Positions 8,549 through 16,721 of a DNA stretch of 64,000 nucleotides are shown piece by piece. Under the pieces are notes generated by a model. It did no database searches, was not told where the DNA came from, and saw nothing but the letters and a program-made list of their open reading frames with translations. A program made the translations under genes and the position numbers. The stretch is from Armatimonadetes bacterium Uphvl-Ar1 (GTDB lineage Bacteria > Armatimonadota > Fimbriimonadia > Fimbriimonadales > Fimbriimonadaceae). How positions within the stretch are numbered: the first letter of the stretch is position 1; every line of letters begins with the position of its first letter. The stretch is from positions 2,418,001 to 2,482,000 of the forward strand of contig CP021423.1 in NCBI GenBank assembly GCA_002162075.1, written 5' to 3'.

Positions 8549-9708
8549 GTCAGCCTGTCTCTCATTATCCGCGCCGCCCCCACAATCGCCGCCATCTTCT
8601 GCGTGGCAATCTCATGCCCGTTCATCTCTCGCTCACTGAACGTCGCGAAGCCACAATCCGGGTTTAAAAACACATCCTTCGCTTCCCAGAATTGCAACGC
8701 CTCTTCGATCCGCGCTACGATCTCATCAACCGATTCGACATCGGGCGTCCTCGGATTCACGACCCCGAGCCCAATTTCCCGGCCTTCAAATCCCATGAGA
8801 TCACCTGCCCTCGGAGTCGCATATTCCAGAACCAACTGCTTCACCCGCATCCGCTCAAAATAAGGCTTGAGTGGACGGTAATGGCCTTTCAACAATGTTT
8901 CCTCCCGGGTACTCCAATTCCCTCGGCAAACATGCATACCGACCCTCATCCCATCCGGCGCATTATCAACCACTTGGTTCATCAAATCAACCGCAAACTC
9001 CAACTCTTCTGCCGGATCCTTCCTCGCCGCAAGCGCCGCACACATAAAGGTACGTGTCTGTCCTTGAGTGAAAACCAGCTCTGTCAAAACTGGCTCATCA
9101 AATTGCACGAATTCAACGCCAATCTCCGCCAATTCGCGCAACTCTTCTCCCAAAATCCTGACTACATCTTCACTCAAGTGTTCTTTGGAATCGTAAATTT
9201 TCCCCGTCTCTTCTGGCACCCACATCGCCCGTGTCAGCAAATAGGGCCCCGGCAAGGGAATCTTAACCGCATGGTCAGTAATTGACTTCAAGAACTTAGC
9301 CTCATGCACCGCCAAAGGTGATCTCCGACTAATCTTTCCAATACAGGTCGGATTTTTGATCGCTGTCGATGGCACGTCAAGCCGCTGTAACAATTCCTCA
9401 AACCCCGCCCTGTCTTCCACCAAATCAAGCATCTCCGCCAAAGTCATCAAGCGAGTACCGTCCAATTTCTCAGTAACAAAGCTGTAAAAATTATCTCGCC
9501 TCTGCTCACCATCTGTGACGATGTCAACTCCAACTTCCTCTTGGGCACGCACGCAAGCCACAACCGCATCGTCCGCCTCACGCTCAAAATCCTCAACTGA
9601 AAGCCAGCCCAACTGTTTCCTCCGTTGGGCATTCAAAAGCTCACGCGTGCGCGGCCAACTCCCAACCATTGTCACCGGAAAAAGTGGCAGATTAATTCCA
9701 GTATTCAA
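8545..9708 (-). CDS. Cobalamin-independent methionine synthase-like (MetE C-terminal domain) protein
   Basis: A 387-residue protein corresponding only to the catalytic barrel of MetE/UroD-like enzymes (COG0620). It starts with V-T-M-V-G-S-W-P-R, has D-I-V-T-D-G-E near residue 62, M-H-V-C-R-G-N-W in the middle and the zinc-type C-G-F segment near the end (N-P-D-C-G-F-A-T-F). Full MetE is about 750 residues; short forms transfer methyl groups from other donors or have unknown substrates. Its start overlaps the PhnD-like gene by 17 bases, and an acyl-CoA dehydrogenase precedes that, so the three form one operon whose pathway I do not recognise. Confidence 0.8.
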   Translation of the reverse strand: MNTGINLPLFPVTMVGSWPRTRELLNAQRRKQLGWLSVEDFEREADDAVVACVRAQEEVGVDIVTDGEQRRDNFYSFVTEKLDGTRLMTLAEMLDLVEDRAGFEELLQRLDVPSTAIKNPTCIGKISRRSPLAVHEAKFLKSITDHAVKIPLPGPYLLTRAMWVPEETGKIYDSKEHLSEDVVRILGEELRELAEIGVEFVQFDEPVLTELVFTQGQTRTFMCAALAARKDPAEELEFAVDLMNQVVDNAPDGMRVGMHVCRGNWSTREETLLKGHYRPLKPYFERMRVKQLVLEYATPRAGDLMGFEGREIGLGVVNPRTPDVESVDEIVARIEEALQFWEAKDVFLNPDCGFATFSEREMNGHEIATQKMAAIVGAARIMRDRLT

Positions 9709-10510
9709 GCCGATCTACCGCCTCAGAAAGTGCCCCAAATCCGGAAACTCGGCCCTGCTTCCATTCTTTAAGTCCCTCCATGTCCATCATTTCTCGATGA
9801 TCCGGATTGTCGTAGCTCATTGAATGCAAACACTCCAAGAACGCCCCTTCGCGCGTCGCATCAAAGTCTTCTCGCACACCAAAAACGCAATGATCAAACC
9901 GATCCGTCGTCGCCAAAACCTTGATCTTGTCCGGGTCAGCAGTTCCGTCACTTGACCATAGCTGCCAGTTCAAATCCAGGGTACAACTCGCATCGACCTC
10001 GCCCGCGACGAGGGCCTCCAGCGCATCCCGCTCCCCACCGATGTGGTCACCATGCTTGCCCAGCAGGACATCAAATCGCTTACCCGTGTAATCCGCTCCC
10101 TCCGAAAGACCAGCCCTCAACAGGAGCCCGCCGGGAATCAAAGTCGCCTGCGGAGAATCTTTCGCCCCAAATCCAACAACTTTTCCTCGCAAATCTTCAA
10201 CTGATTCAATTCCAGAATCTGACCGAACCACAATATGTGAACACCGATCCTGGTCGGTATCGCGCATCGCAATCGCCCGACAACCACTTCCAACGCGCCG
10301 AACCTGGTCAAGCCAAGCCAGCGGTGAATTCCAAGCTATCTCCACCTGTCCTGCCGCCAGCGAATCAATCAGCCGCTCGTAGTTCGTATAAAGCGTGTAA
10401 TCCAAGGGACAACCCTGATCATCAAAGTACTCCCGGATAATGTCCCAAATCACAACAACTTTGGCATCGTAAGCAACCGCCCCCAGCTGAATTGGCTCCA
10501 TTTTCGCCAT
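9692..10510 (-). CDS. PhnD-like phosphate/phosphonate-binding protein without signal peptide
   Basis: A 272-residue type II periplasmic-binding-protein fold related to PhnD/TauA-type ligand binders: an early L-G-A-V-A-Y-D-A, then Y-E-R-L-I-D-S-L-A-A-G-Q-V-E-I-A-W and a V-E-D-L-R-G-K-V-V-G-F-G segment. No signal peptide, lipobox or transporter genes are nearby, so it probably acts in the cytoplasm as an enzyme or ligand sensor, as MqnA relatives of this fold do. It shares one base with the acyl-CoA dehydrogenase stop (TGATG) and overlaps the MetE-like gene, implying a tightly coupled trio. Confidence 0.7.
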   Translation of the reverse strand: MAKMEPIQLGAVAYDAKVVVIWDIIREYFDDQGCPLDYTLYTNYERLIDSLAAGQVEIAWNSPLAWLDQVRRVGSGCRAIAMRDTDQDRCSHIVVRSDSGIESVEDLRGKVVGFGAKDSPQATLIPGGLLLRAGLSEGADYTGKRFDVLLGKHGDHIGGERDALEALVAGEVDASCTLDLNWQLWSSDGTADPDKIKVLATTDRFDHCVFGVREDFDATREGAFLECLHSMSYDNPDHREMMDMEGLKEWKQGRVSGFGALSEAVDRLEYWN

Positions 10511-11664
10511 CAGCCAAAAAGCTCCATCCCGAGAAGTGCCTTGCCCACAAAATCGTGCAACACATCGCTCGTCGGAGCCATCACGGTCATCGCCCGGGCA
10601 TCCCGGAAATTGCGCTCAATTCCCAAATGCTTACTAAAAGCCGCTCCGCCACAAGCCCGCATCCCCAGGTCGGTCACCTCAATTGCCGCCTCTGCCGCCT
10701 GCGCCTTCGTACCCAAAACCATCAGCATCGCCGCCGGGTCGCCGCTTGTCGCTTTCCCAATCGTTGCCGCCAGGTAAGCCCGCGCCTGATCAGTTTTGAT
10801 CCGCATTCGCGCCAATCGCTCCCGCAAATTCGGTAAGTCCGCCAACGACTGATCCAAATGCTGAAGTTTGGAATTCAACAAATGCTGCTGCGTCGCTGCC
10901 ACTGCCCCCTCCGCAACCCCAATCGAACACGCCGAATTCCCAATCGCAAAGACTGGCAAAACCGCACCCATCATCACGTCCATCGCCGTCCCAGCTTCAC
11001 CAATCCGCCGATCCCCACTGACCGAAACCCGCTCCATGACCATCGGCGCACTCATATTCCCCCGCATCCCCATCGCATTCCACGGCTTCTCAATCGTAAA
11101 TCCCGCATCCTCATCTGAGATCACATAAAGCGAAACTGCCATCGGATTCTCACTCCCCGCCGCCCGGGTGGTCGCCACATATCCATTCGCAATCCCCGCA
11201 CTCGTAACCCAACTCTTTATTCCATTCAGAAAAACCGCGTCTCCATCAACCTCTTCCTGGCTCATCGGTGCCCAAAAGTGGCTCCGGCTTCCCCGCTCAC
11301 TCCACGCCAATGTCGAAAGGTGCTTGCCCGCCGCCGCTGCCTTCAACTGATCAGCAAATTTATCCCCCGCTGCGTTGTAAGCCGCCACCCCGCAAAGGTG
11401 CATCAAATAAACCATCGCCGTGCTCGCGTCCTTTTGCGCAACCGTATCAACCGCCGCCGCTACTGCACTCAGCCCAAATCCCATCCCCCCAAATTCCGTC
11501 GGAACCGTCAACCCCCAATATCCATTCTCCGCCAAAGCCCCCATCGCCTCGGCCGGAAACCGACCATTCTCGTCAACATCCACTGCAAACGGCGCAATCT
11601 TCTCCGCCGCAATCGCTTCCAACTTCTCAATCGCACTTCGCTCAGCATCATTCAGGGCATACAT
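10510..11664 (-). CDS. Acyl-CoA dehydrogenase family flavoprotein
   Basis: A 384-residue protein with the three-domain acyl-CoA dehydrogenase layout: an N-terminal helical domain (AERSAIEKLEAIAAEKI), a middle beta domain with L-A-W-S-E-R-G-S-R-S and S-W-V-T-S-A-G, and a C-terminal helical domain ending in the flavin/tetramer segment M-R-A-C-G-G-A-A-F-S-K-H. It would oxidise an acyl-CoA or act as a flavin monooxygenase such as the desulfurisation and nitroalkane relatives. Leading an operon with PhnD-like and MetE-like proteins, a sulfur- or C1-linked role is conceivable but not shown. No beta-oxidation partners are adjacent. Confidence 0.85.
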   Translation of the reverse strand: MYALNDAERSAIEKLEAIAAEKIAPFAVDVDENGRFPAEAMGALAENGYWGLTVPTEFGGMGFGLSAVAAAVDTVAQKDASTAMVYLMHLCGVAAYNAAGDKFADQLKAAAAGKHLSTLAWSERGSRSHFWAPMSQEEVDGDAVFLNGIKSWVTSAGIANGYVATTRAAGSENPMAVSLYVISDEDAGFTIEKPWNAMGMRGNMSAPMVMERVSVSGDRRIGEAGTAMDVMMGAVLPVFAIGNSACSIGVAEGAVAATQQHLLNSKLQHLDQSLADLPNLRERLARMRIKTDQARAYLAATIGKATSGDPAAMLMVLGTKAQAAEAAIEVTDLGMRACGGAAFSKHLGIERNFRDARAMTVMAPTSDVLHDFVGKALLGMELFG

Positions 11665-11749
11665 CGTTCAAATTTTCCTCACCGATCAATCGGCACACTT
11701 GCCAAAACGAACCCTACCCCTATCACGTTCCCTAAATCTCGCTCAACAA

Positions 11750-12208
11750 TTAAGAAATCACCGTCCGACGTGAAATATCCACCGAATCTTTCAATGTCTG
11801 GTGCAACGGGGATCGCTCAAACGCAACATCAACGACTTCCTCCAAGTCACCAACCGCCCCGTCCGCACTCACATAAATGGTGATCGACATGGCCCGAATC
11901 CTCGGCGAACCCTCCTCACCCACAACCCCCAAATGCACCATTGCATTCTCAAGCTCCCCGCTGACAACCGCCTCAACCGAGAAAACCTCCATCCGCTGAG
12001 CCCGTAGAATCCGCAACATTCCCGCCACCAAGTCTGCGCCGTAACTTGAAAAAAACTGCTCCAATGCGCTCGGAATCTCCCCTTTTCCATCAAAACTCAC
12101 CGCCTCTCGAACACGCAACTCTTCCCCCCGAAGCGGTGCGACCATTGATCCGTCTTCCGCCGACCTCACCCGAACTGTCCAGTGAATTGGACTCAATCCA
12201 TAACTCAT
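11750..12208 (-). CDS. OsmC-like protein
   Basis: About 152 residues from the ATG at 12208, four bases after the repaired stop of fpg. The second half has the OsmC layout: a long helix with a buried position, a beta strand with S-I-T-I-Y-V-S-A-D-G, and a terminal R-S-P-L-H-Q-T-L segment. Family members are small dimeric thiol peroxidases or related proteins, with two redox Cys in active enzymes. I see no Cys at the expected positions in the visible sequence, so peroxidase activity is doubtful. A TTG at 12256 would give a longer form, but that stretch encodes the fpg C-terminus in another frame. Confidence 0.6.
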   Translation of the reverse strand: MSYGLSPIHWTVRVRSAEDGSMVAPLRGEELRVREAVSFDGKGEIPSALEQFFSSYGADLVAGMLRILRAQRMEVFSVEAVVSGELENAMVHLGVVGEEGSPRIRAMSITIYVSADGAVGDLEEVVDVAFERSPLHQTLKDSVDISRRTVIS

Positions 12209-12212
12209 CTGA

Positions 12213-13054
12213 TCACTTTTGCCGACCTGGCACCCACGCCGTGGTCCGACCTCCAACCTGCTCCCGAATCAACTGCTCCCCATGGAAAAACTCCTCCCCT
12301 TGCCCCCACCCCATCTTGAATGAAATAGCCAATCTTGAGGAAGCTTATCCTTATCCGCGTCTGCTTGGACTGCAACATCGAGGATCCACCAGAGCTTTTC
12401 GCGCAAAACTTTCACTTCGCCCAAACTCAACGAACTCCCCAGCCGTTTAGGAGCGATCCCCGCATGATAAAGCACCTCATCCGCAATCCAATTCCCAACC
12501 CCGCAAAACGCCCTTTGGTCAAGCAGTATCGCCTTCATCGGAGCCTTCCGTTTTTTCAGCATTGTAAATAACTCATCAACAGAGGCCAAATCAGTATAAC
12601 TATCTCTGCCTAAAGCAGTAACTTTCTCATCGCTTGCTGCCGATGATCCTTGCCACAACCGCGCCAGCCGGCGTCCATCTGTCATCACCACTTCCCGTCC
12701 ATCATCCGCCCGCAATCTCAATTTCAAGAATCTCGGTCGTCCTGCCTCATCGTCCAAAGGCGCGTTGCCTTGCTCTCGAATCCTCACCGTATCCATCCCC
12801 ACTTCGCGCACCCATCCGGCCATCCCCAAATGACCAAACATGCACCCCCGATCCCCCAATTCCAACCACCAATACTTGCCCTTGCGTCCCGTACCCGTCA
12901 CCGTCGCCCCACTCAACTGCGACAAAAACGCCTCCGGATCAACCCCCTTCAAAACAATCTCATCCGGCACAACCTCCACTTCCGCAATGACCTTCCCCGT
13001 CAAAACTCGATCAAAAATCTTCCTCACGCGCTCAACTTCTGGCAATTCCGGCAT
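12213..13054 (-). CDS. fpg: Formamidopyrimidine-DNA glycosylase Fpg, zincless-finger type, frameshifted near its end
   Basis: The true start is the M-P-E-L-P-E-V-E at 13054; Pro2 and Glu3 are the catalytic residues of Fpg/Nei enzymes that excise oxidised purines. The helix-two-turn-helix region (F-C-G-V-G-N-W-I-A-D-E-V-L) is intact. As given, the frame ends at 12269 before any finger. Adding one G to the G4 run at about 12301-12304 restores a frame ending at 12213 that encodes F-F-H-G-E-Q-L-I-R-E-Q, then V-G-G-R-T-T-A-W-V-P and G-R-Q-K. That is the beta-hairpin 'zincless finger' best known from plant, fungal and some bacterial Fpg, not the four-Cys finger. The repaired protein is about 280 residues, normal for the family. 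Confidence 0.85.
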
Positions 13055-13171
13055 CTCAATCCAGTCTACTAAATCCCCACCACGAAAGTTCGACCGTGCA
13101 ATTCCAACTTCCCAACCCAAAATTGAACTACTCTGTGTGAAAGCCCAATTGAGGCCCAAAGTAGCTCTTCT

Positions 13172-13564
13172 ATGATCAACACCGCTCTTGCCACCTTAGA
13201 AATTGCCCTAGCCCACTCCCCCAATGATGGGGACCTCCACCTCCGCCTTGGCCAAACCCTCATCGGACAAAACCGCCTCGAAGAAGCCAAACCCCACCTC
13301 GAACAAGCTCGAGCTCTGCTCCCCAAATCTCCCAAACCTCTCGCATCTCTCGCCACCATCGCAATCCAACGAAATAACAAATCAGAAGCCCTCAAACTCC
13401 TCAATCAGGCCCTCAAGCTCGACCCCCATAACTACGTCATCCGAAAGCAACGCTGGCTTATCCAATTCCCTGAAAAATTCCACCCATCCATTGATTGGGC
13501 ATGGCAACGCGAACAAGTGAAAAAAGAAATGGATGAAGAAAAGATGAAGCCATCCGGCAACTAA
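13172..13564 (+). CDS. Small tetratricopeptide-repeat protein
   Basis: A 130-residue protein with about three helical TPR units: A-L-A-T-L-E-I-A-L-A-H-S-P, then L-I-G-Q-N-R-L-E-E-A-K-P-H-L, then A-I-Q-R-N-N-K-S-E-A-L-K-L-L. It ends in a charged tail. There is no signal peptide or enzymatic domain, so it is probably a cytoplasmic adaptor. It is transcribed away from fpg with 117 bases between their starts. The partner is unknown. Confidence 0.7.
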   Translation: MINTALATLEIALAHSPNDGDLHLRLGQTLIGQNRLEEAKPHLEQARALLPKSPKPLASLATIAIQRNNKSEALKLLNQALKLDPHNYVIRKQRWLIQFPEKFHPSIDWAWQREQVKKEMDEEKMKPSGN

Positions 13565-13669
13565 CTCAGTTCATCTGATCTATTGCTGACTAAAATGTGA
13601 TTGAAATTAAGCAATGTTCGCACCATTGACAAAGTGATTTGTGACCTCGGTAAGAATGGAAAGCAAAAC

Positions 13670-14019
13670 TTAGAGAACCCAACGTCTCATTGCACGATTG
13701 ATATCTTCGTCCGTGACTTCCCAGGTTTCAGGATCACAGGAAATGGGAAACTGACGAATAGATTCTGCAATTCTATTAAATCGTTCAGGATTAGCCATCT
13801 GTTCACTTGGGAACACGGTCATGCCAACTAGCGACATCGCCGGAATCCCACGTTTCAATTGAGCGAGCCCCCTTTGAGACAATTCCAGGTGGGTTTCCCG
13901 AAGCTCTTCGGCGCTGGGAATAGCTCTTTCGTAGAAATCATATTTTAAGACAATTTGCCCTAACGACTTACTCTCATTAAAAGCCCACGCAATCAGTCCA
14001 AGCGAGTAGCTGTTATTGA
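13670..14019 (-). pseudogene. Uncharacterised reading frame directly after and in frame with adenosine deaminase
   Basis: About 116 codons stay open from immediately behind the TGA of the adenosine deaminase gene (14021-14023), in the same frame, to a TAA at 13670. The residues look protein-like (for example F-Y-E-R-A-I-P-S-A-E-E-L-R-E-T-H and D-P-E-T-W-E-V-T-D-E-D-I). No ATG or GTG with a ribosome site occurs early; the first usable start is a TTG at 13882. The stretch is more A+T-rich than its neighbours. It could be an N-terminally truncated gene fragment, an unusual-start gene, or a readthrough extension. I do not recognise the family. Confidence 0.4.
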
Positions 14020-14020
14020 C

Positions 14021-15010
14021 TCAAATTTGCCCCATCAACCCCACCTGATCCGGACAGAAAGACGCCGCCGCCGCCGTCCGAACCATCCCCCGCAAAACCT
14101 CCGCATCCCACCCAAACGCCGCCGAACACCGGGCGAACTCATCACTCAAAGTCGTCCCGAACATCGGCGGATCATCACTATTGATCGTAACTGCGACCCC
14201 CATCTCAAAGATTTCTCCGATCGGGTGAGCCTCAATCGCTGGAATTCCTGTCAGACAAACATTGGAAGAAGGACAAACTTCCAATACCATCCCCCGTTTC
14301 CTTAACTCCTTCACCAACTCCCCATCTTCCAAACAGCGAATCCCGTGCCCGATTCGCTGGCAGCTCGTCAACTCCAATGCTTCCCAAATCGAATGTGCCC
14401 CTTGCGTCTCCCCGGCGTGAGGAACAATCGGCAACCCCGACTCCCGCGCCAAATCAAATGCTGGCTTCAAATGCCTAGCCAAGTCCTTCCCCTCGACCCC
14501 TGAAAGCCCGAGCGCAACCACTCCCCGGTCGCGGCTTCCCACCGCCCGCTCCGCCGTCCGCATCCCCGATTCAATGTCATCCTCCCGAACAATATCAAGA
14601 ATCAGCCCCATCTCGACCCCTAGTTCCTCCTTCCCCCAAGCCATAGCCCGGTTCAAAGCATCAATCTGCTCATCCCAGGGAACCCCCGCCAGCTTCTCAA
14701 TCGTCGCCGCGGTGTAAGTCACTTCGCTCCAAATAATGTTCTGCTCCGCCTGACCGACCAGGAACTCTCGCGCAACAAACTCAATATCCTCCGGCGTACG
14801 AACACACCCGCTCACCGCCACATAAATCTCAACAAAATGCCGAAAATCTCGAAACGAATACCACTCCCGGAGCCCCTCAACTGAATCCGCCGGAAGGGAA
14901 ACCCCATGCCGCTCCGCCAGCCTCAGCACCGTCTCCGGACGAATCGACCCCTCCAAATGGACATGCAATTCCACCTTTGGCATCGCTCGGCAAACGTCAA
15001 TCGGAACCAT
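14021..15010 (-). CDS. add: Adenosine deaminase family protein
   Basis: A 329-residue TIM-barrel metallohydrolase. The zinc ligands H-V-H-L-E-G-S are near residue 15, the catalytic H-A-G-E-T is in the middle, and N-S-D-D-P-P is near residue 284, all as in adenosine/adenine deaminases. It converts adenosine to inosine in purine salvage. Related 6-aminodeoxyfutalosine deaminases share this fold and would fit the mqnA pathway in the same genome, so the exact substrate is uncertain. The start lies about 75 bases from the divergent arginine operon. Confidence 0.82.
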   Translation of the reverse strand: MVPIDVCRAMPKVELHVHLEGSIRPETVLRLAERHGVSLPADSVEGLREWYSFRDFRHFVEIYVAVSGCVRTPEDIEFVAREFLVGQAEQNIIWSEVTYTAATIEKLAGVPWDEQIDALNRAMAWGKEELGVEMGLILDIVREDDIESGMRTAERAVGSRDRGVVALGLSGVEGKDLARHLKPAFDLARESGLPIVPHAGETQGAHSIWEALELTSCQRIGHGIRCLEDGELVKELRKRGMVLEVCPSSNVCLTGIPAIEAHPIGEIFEMGVAVTINSDDPPMFGTTLSDEFARCSAAFGWDAEVLRGMVRTAAAASFCPDQVGLMGQI

Positions 15011-15048
15011 AACCCATCATATCTCCTTCCATCCTTCGGGCCCATCTA

Positions 15049-15082
15049 TTGCATATTTTGTATTTATCATGCATAATATGCG
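15049..15082 (+). promoter_or_regulatory. Arginine operon promoter with overlapping candidate ARG boxes
   Basis: TTGCAT (15049-15054), a 17-base spacer and CATAAT (15072-15077) form a good sigma70-type promoter. The ATG of argR follows at 15085, so the transcript would be nearly leaderless. The A+T-rich TGCATATT and AATATGC segments form an imperfect palindrome across both elements, including a perfect GCATA-A-TATGC at 15071-15081. Position and composition fit ArgR autoregulation, since ArgR family operators are about 18-base A+T-rich palindromes. Operator function is inferred. Confidence 0.6.
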
Positions 15083-15084
15083 TC

Positions 15085-15516
15085 ATGAACGACTCCCGGG
15101 AAGCCCGACTTGATGCCATCCGCAACATCATCGCCGAAACCTCCATCCCCAATCAAGAGGAATTGATCAAATCCCTGACCAACCTTGGCTACTCCGTTAC
15201 CCAATCCAGCGTGAGCCGCGATCTCACCGATCTCCGCATCAATAAATCCGGTGGATTTTATGTCCTCCCCGAAACCAACGCCATTCAACAACTCGGCATT
15301 CTCCAAGCAACCCCCGCCGGTCCAAATCTCCTCGTACTCAAGACCGCAATCGGCGCGGCACCCCTCATCGGTCTAAAAATCGACCAGCTCAAACTCAGCC
15401 AAATCATCGGAACGATATCCGGTGATGACACAATTTTCATCGCTACTGCCCAGCACACGGATCACCCTGTAATCCTCAAAGCCCTCGGGCTCACCACTTA
15501 CGGAGCGAGTAAATGA
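15085..15516 (+). CDS. argR: Arginine repressor ArgR
   Basis: 143 residues from the ATG at 15085. The N-terminal winged helix carries the family signature Q-S-S-V-S-R-D-L-T-D-L-R-I-N-K (about residues 44-58). The C-terminal domain has the arginine-binding/hexamerisation pattern G-D-D-T-I-F-I-A-T. With bound arginine, ArgR represses biosynthetic operons. Here it is the first gene of the operon it probably controls, overlapping argG by 4 bases (ATGA), and an AT-rich palindrome lies over the promoter. The longer upstream frame (from 15049) would cover the promoter, so I reject it. Confidence 0.9.
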   Translation: MNDSREARLDAIRNIIAETSIPNQEELIKSLTNLGYSVTQSSVSRDLTDLRINKSGGFYVLPETNAIQQLGILQATPAGPNLLVLKTAIGAAPLIGLKIDQLKLSQIIGTISGDDTIFIATAQHTDHPVILKALGLTTYGASK

Positions 15517-16721
15517 GCCAACCCCAGATCGCCCTCGCTTTCTCCGGTGGATTGGATACCTGTTGGTGCATCCCCGTGCTCAAGTCCCAAGGTTATGAAG
15601 TCACCACCGTAACCGTCGACGTCGGAGGATTTTCACCTGATGAACTAAAAGAAATCGAACTGCGTAGTCAACACCTTGGTGCCATCAAACACATCACCGT
15701 CCCTGCCGCCCAAATGTTCTTTGATGAAATTCTCCGCCACCTCATCGCCGGGAATGTCCTCCGTGGAAATCTTTATCCCCTCTGCGTCGGAGCCGAACGC
15801 TCCCTCCAAGCCCGCGAAACCGCCAAAATCGCCACCCAGATCGGTGCCGAAGCCGTCGCCCACGGCTGCACTGCCGCCGGAAACGATCAAATCCGATTCG
15901 AAATCGCCCTACGCACCCTCGCCCCAAATCTTAATATTCTTGCCCCCGTCCGTGACCAAGCCCCGTCTCGCCCCGACCAACTCGCCCTACTCAAAGCCAA
16001 CAACCTCGATTTCCCTGCCAATAAAGCGGCTTACAGCGTCAACTCCGGGCTATGGGGCGTGACCATCGGCGGAGAAGAAACAACCGGAACAGAATTCACA
16101 ATCCCCGAAGACCAGTGGCTACGCACCAAAAACGCCTTCGTCCAGACTCAACCTCCTGAATCTCTCACCATCACCTTCACCCACGGCATTCCCACTCACC
16201 TCAACTCAATCCCGCTTGACCCTGTTACCCTCATCACAAAGCTCGATCAAACCGTCGCAAAATTCGGCATCGGTCGAGGAATCCATCTCGGTGAAACCAT
16301 CCTCGGGATCAAGGGCCGTGTCGCATTCGAGGCTCCCGCCGCAACCGTCCTCGTCCAAGCCCACCGAGAACTGGAAAAGCTCACCCTCACCAAGCGCCAA
16401 ATCGCCCTCAAAGATCAAGTCGCCGCTCTCTATGGCGAATGGGTTCACGAAGGACTCTTCACCGAGCCAGCTTCACGAATGGCTGAATCACTCTTCACCG
16501 AATCCCAGAAGTCTGTCAGTGGCGATGTTCACATCGCCCTCCACCCTGGACATTCATTTGTATCTGGAGTTACTAGCCCTTATTCTCTCCACGCCGCTTC
16601 GCGCGCCGTCTATGGCGAAGCCGTGGGAGAGTGGACCCCCGAAGACGCCAAAGGATTCGCCCGGCTCTACGGCCTTGCGGGAATTCTTCACGCGCGTGCC
16701 AATCCCGGGGTGAACCCATGA
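15513..16721 (+). CDS. argG: Argininosuccinate synthase
   Basis: A 402-residue protein with the N-type ATP pyrophosphatase loop A-F-S-G-G-L-D-T near residue 8, A-H-G-C-T-A-A-G-N-D-Q-I-R-F-E near residue 110 and V-N-S-G-L-W-G in the middle. It joins citrulline and aspartate using ATP. The gene opens the enzymatic part of the operon and overlaps both argR and the next gene by 4 bases. In sequence style and position it resembles the Bacteroidetes-type argG that works with an acylornithine carbamoyltransferase. Confidence 0.93.
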   Translation: MSQPQIALAFSGGLDTCWCIPVLKSQGYEVTTVTVDVGGFSPDELKEIELRSQHLGAIKHITVPAAQMFFDEILRHLIAGNVLRGNLYPLCVGAERSLQARETAKIATQIGAEAVAHGCTAAGNDQIRFEIALRTLAPNLNILAPVRDQAPSRPDQLALLKANNLDFPANKAAYSVNSGLWGVTIGGEETTGTEFTIPEDQWLRTKNAFVQTQPPESLTITFTHGIPTHLNSIPLDPVTLITKLDQTVAKFGIGRGIHLGETILGIKGRVAFEAPAATVLVQAHRELEKLTLTKRQIALKDQVAALYGEWVHEGLFTEPASRMAESLFTESQKSVSGDVHIALHPGHSFVSGVTSPYSLHAASRAVYGEAVGEWTPEDAKGFARLYGLAGILHARANPGVNP

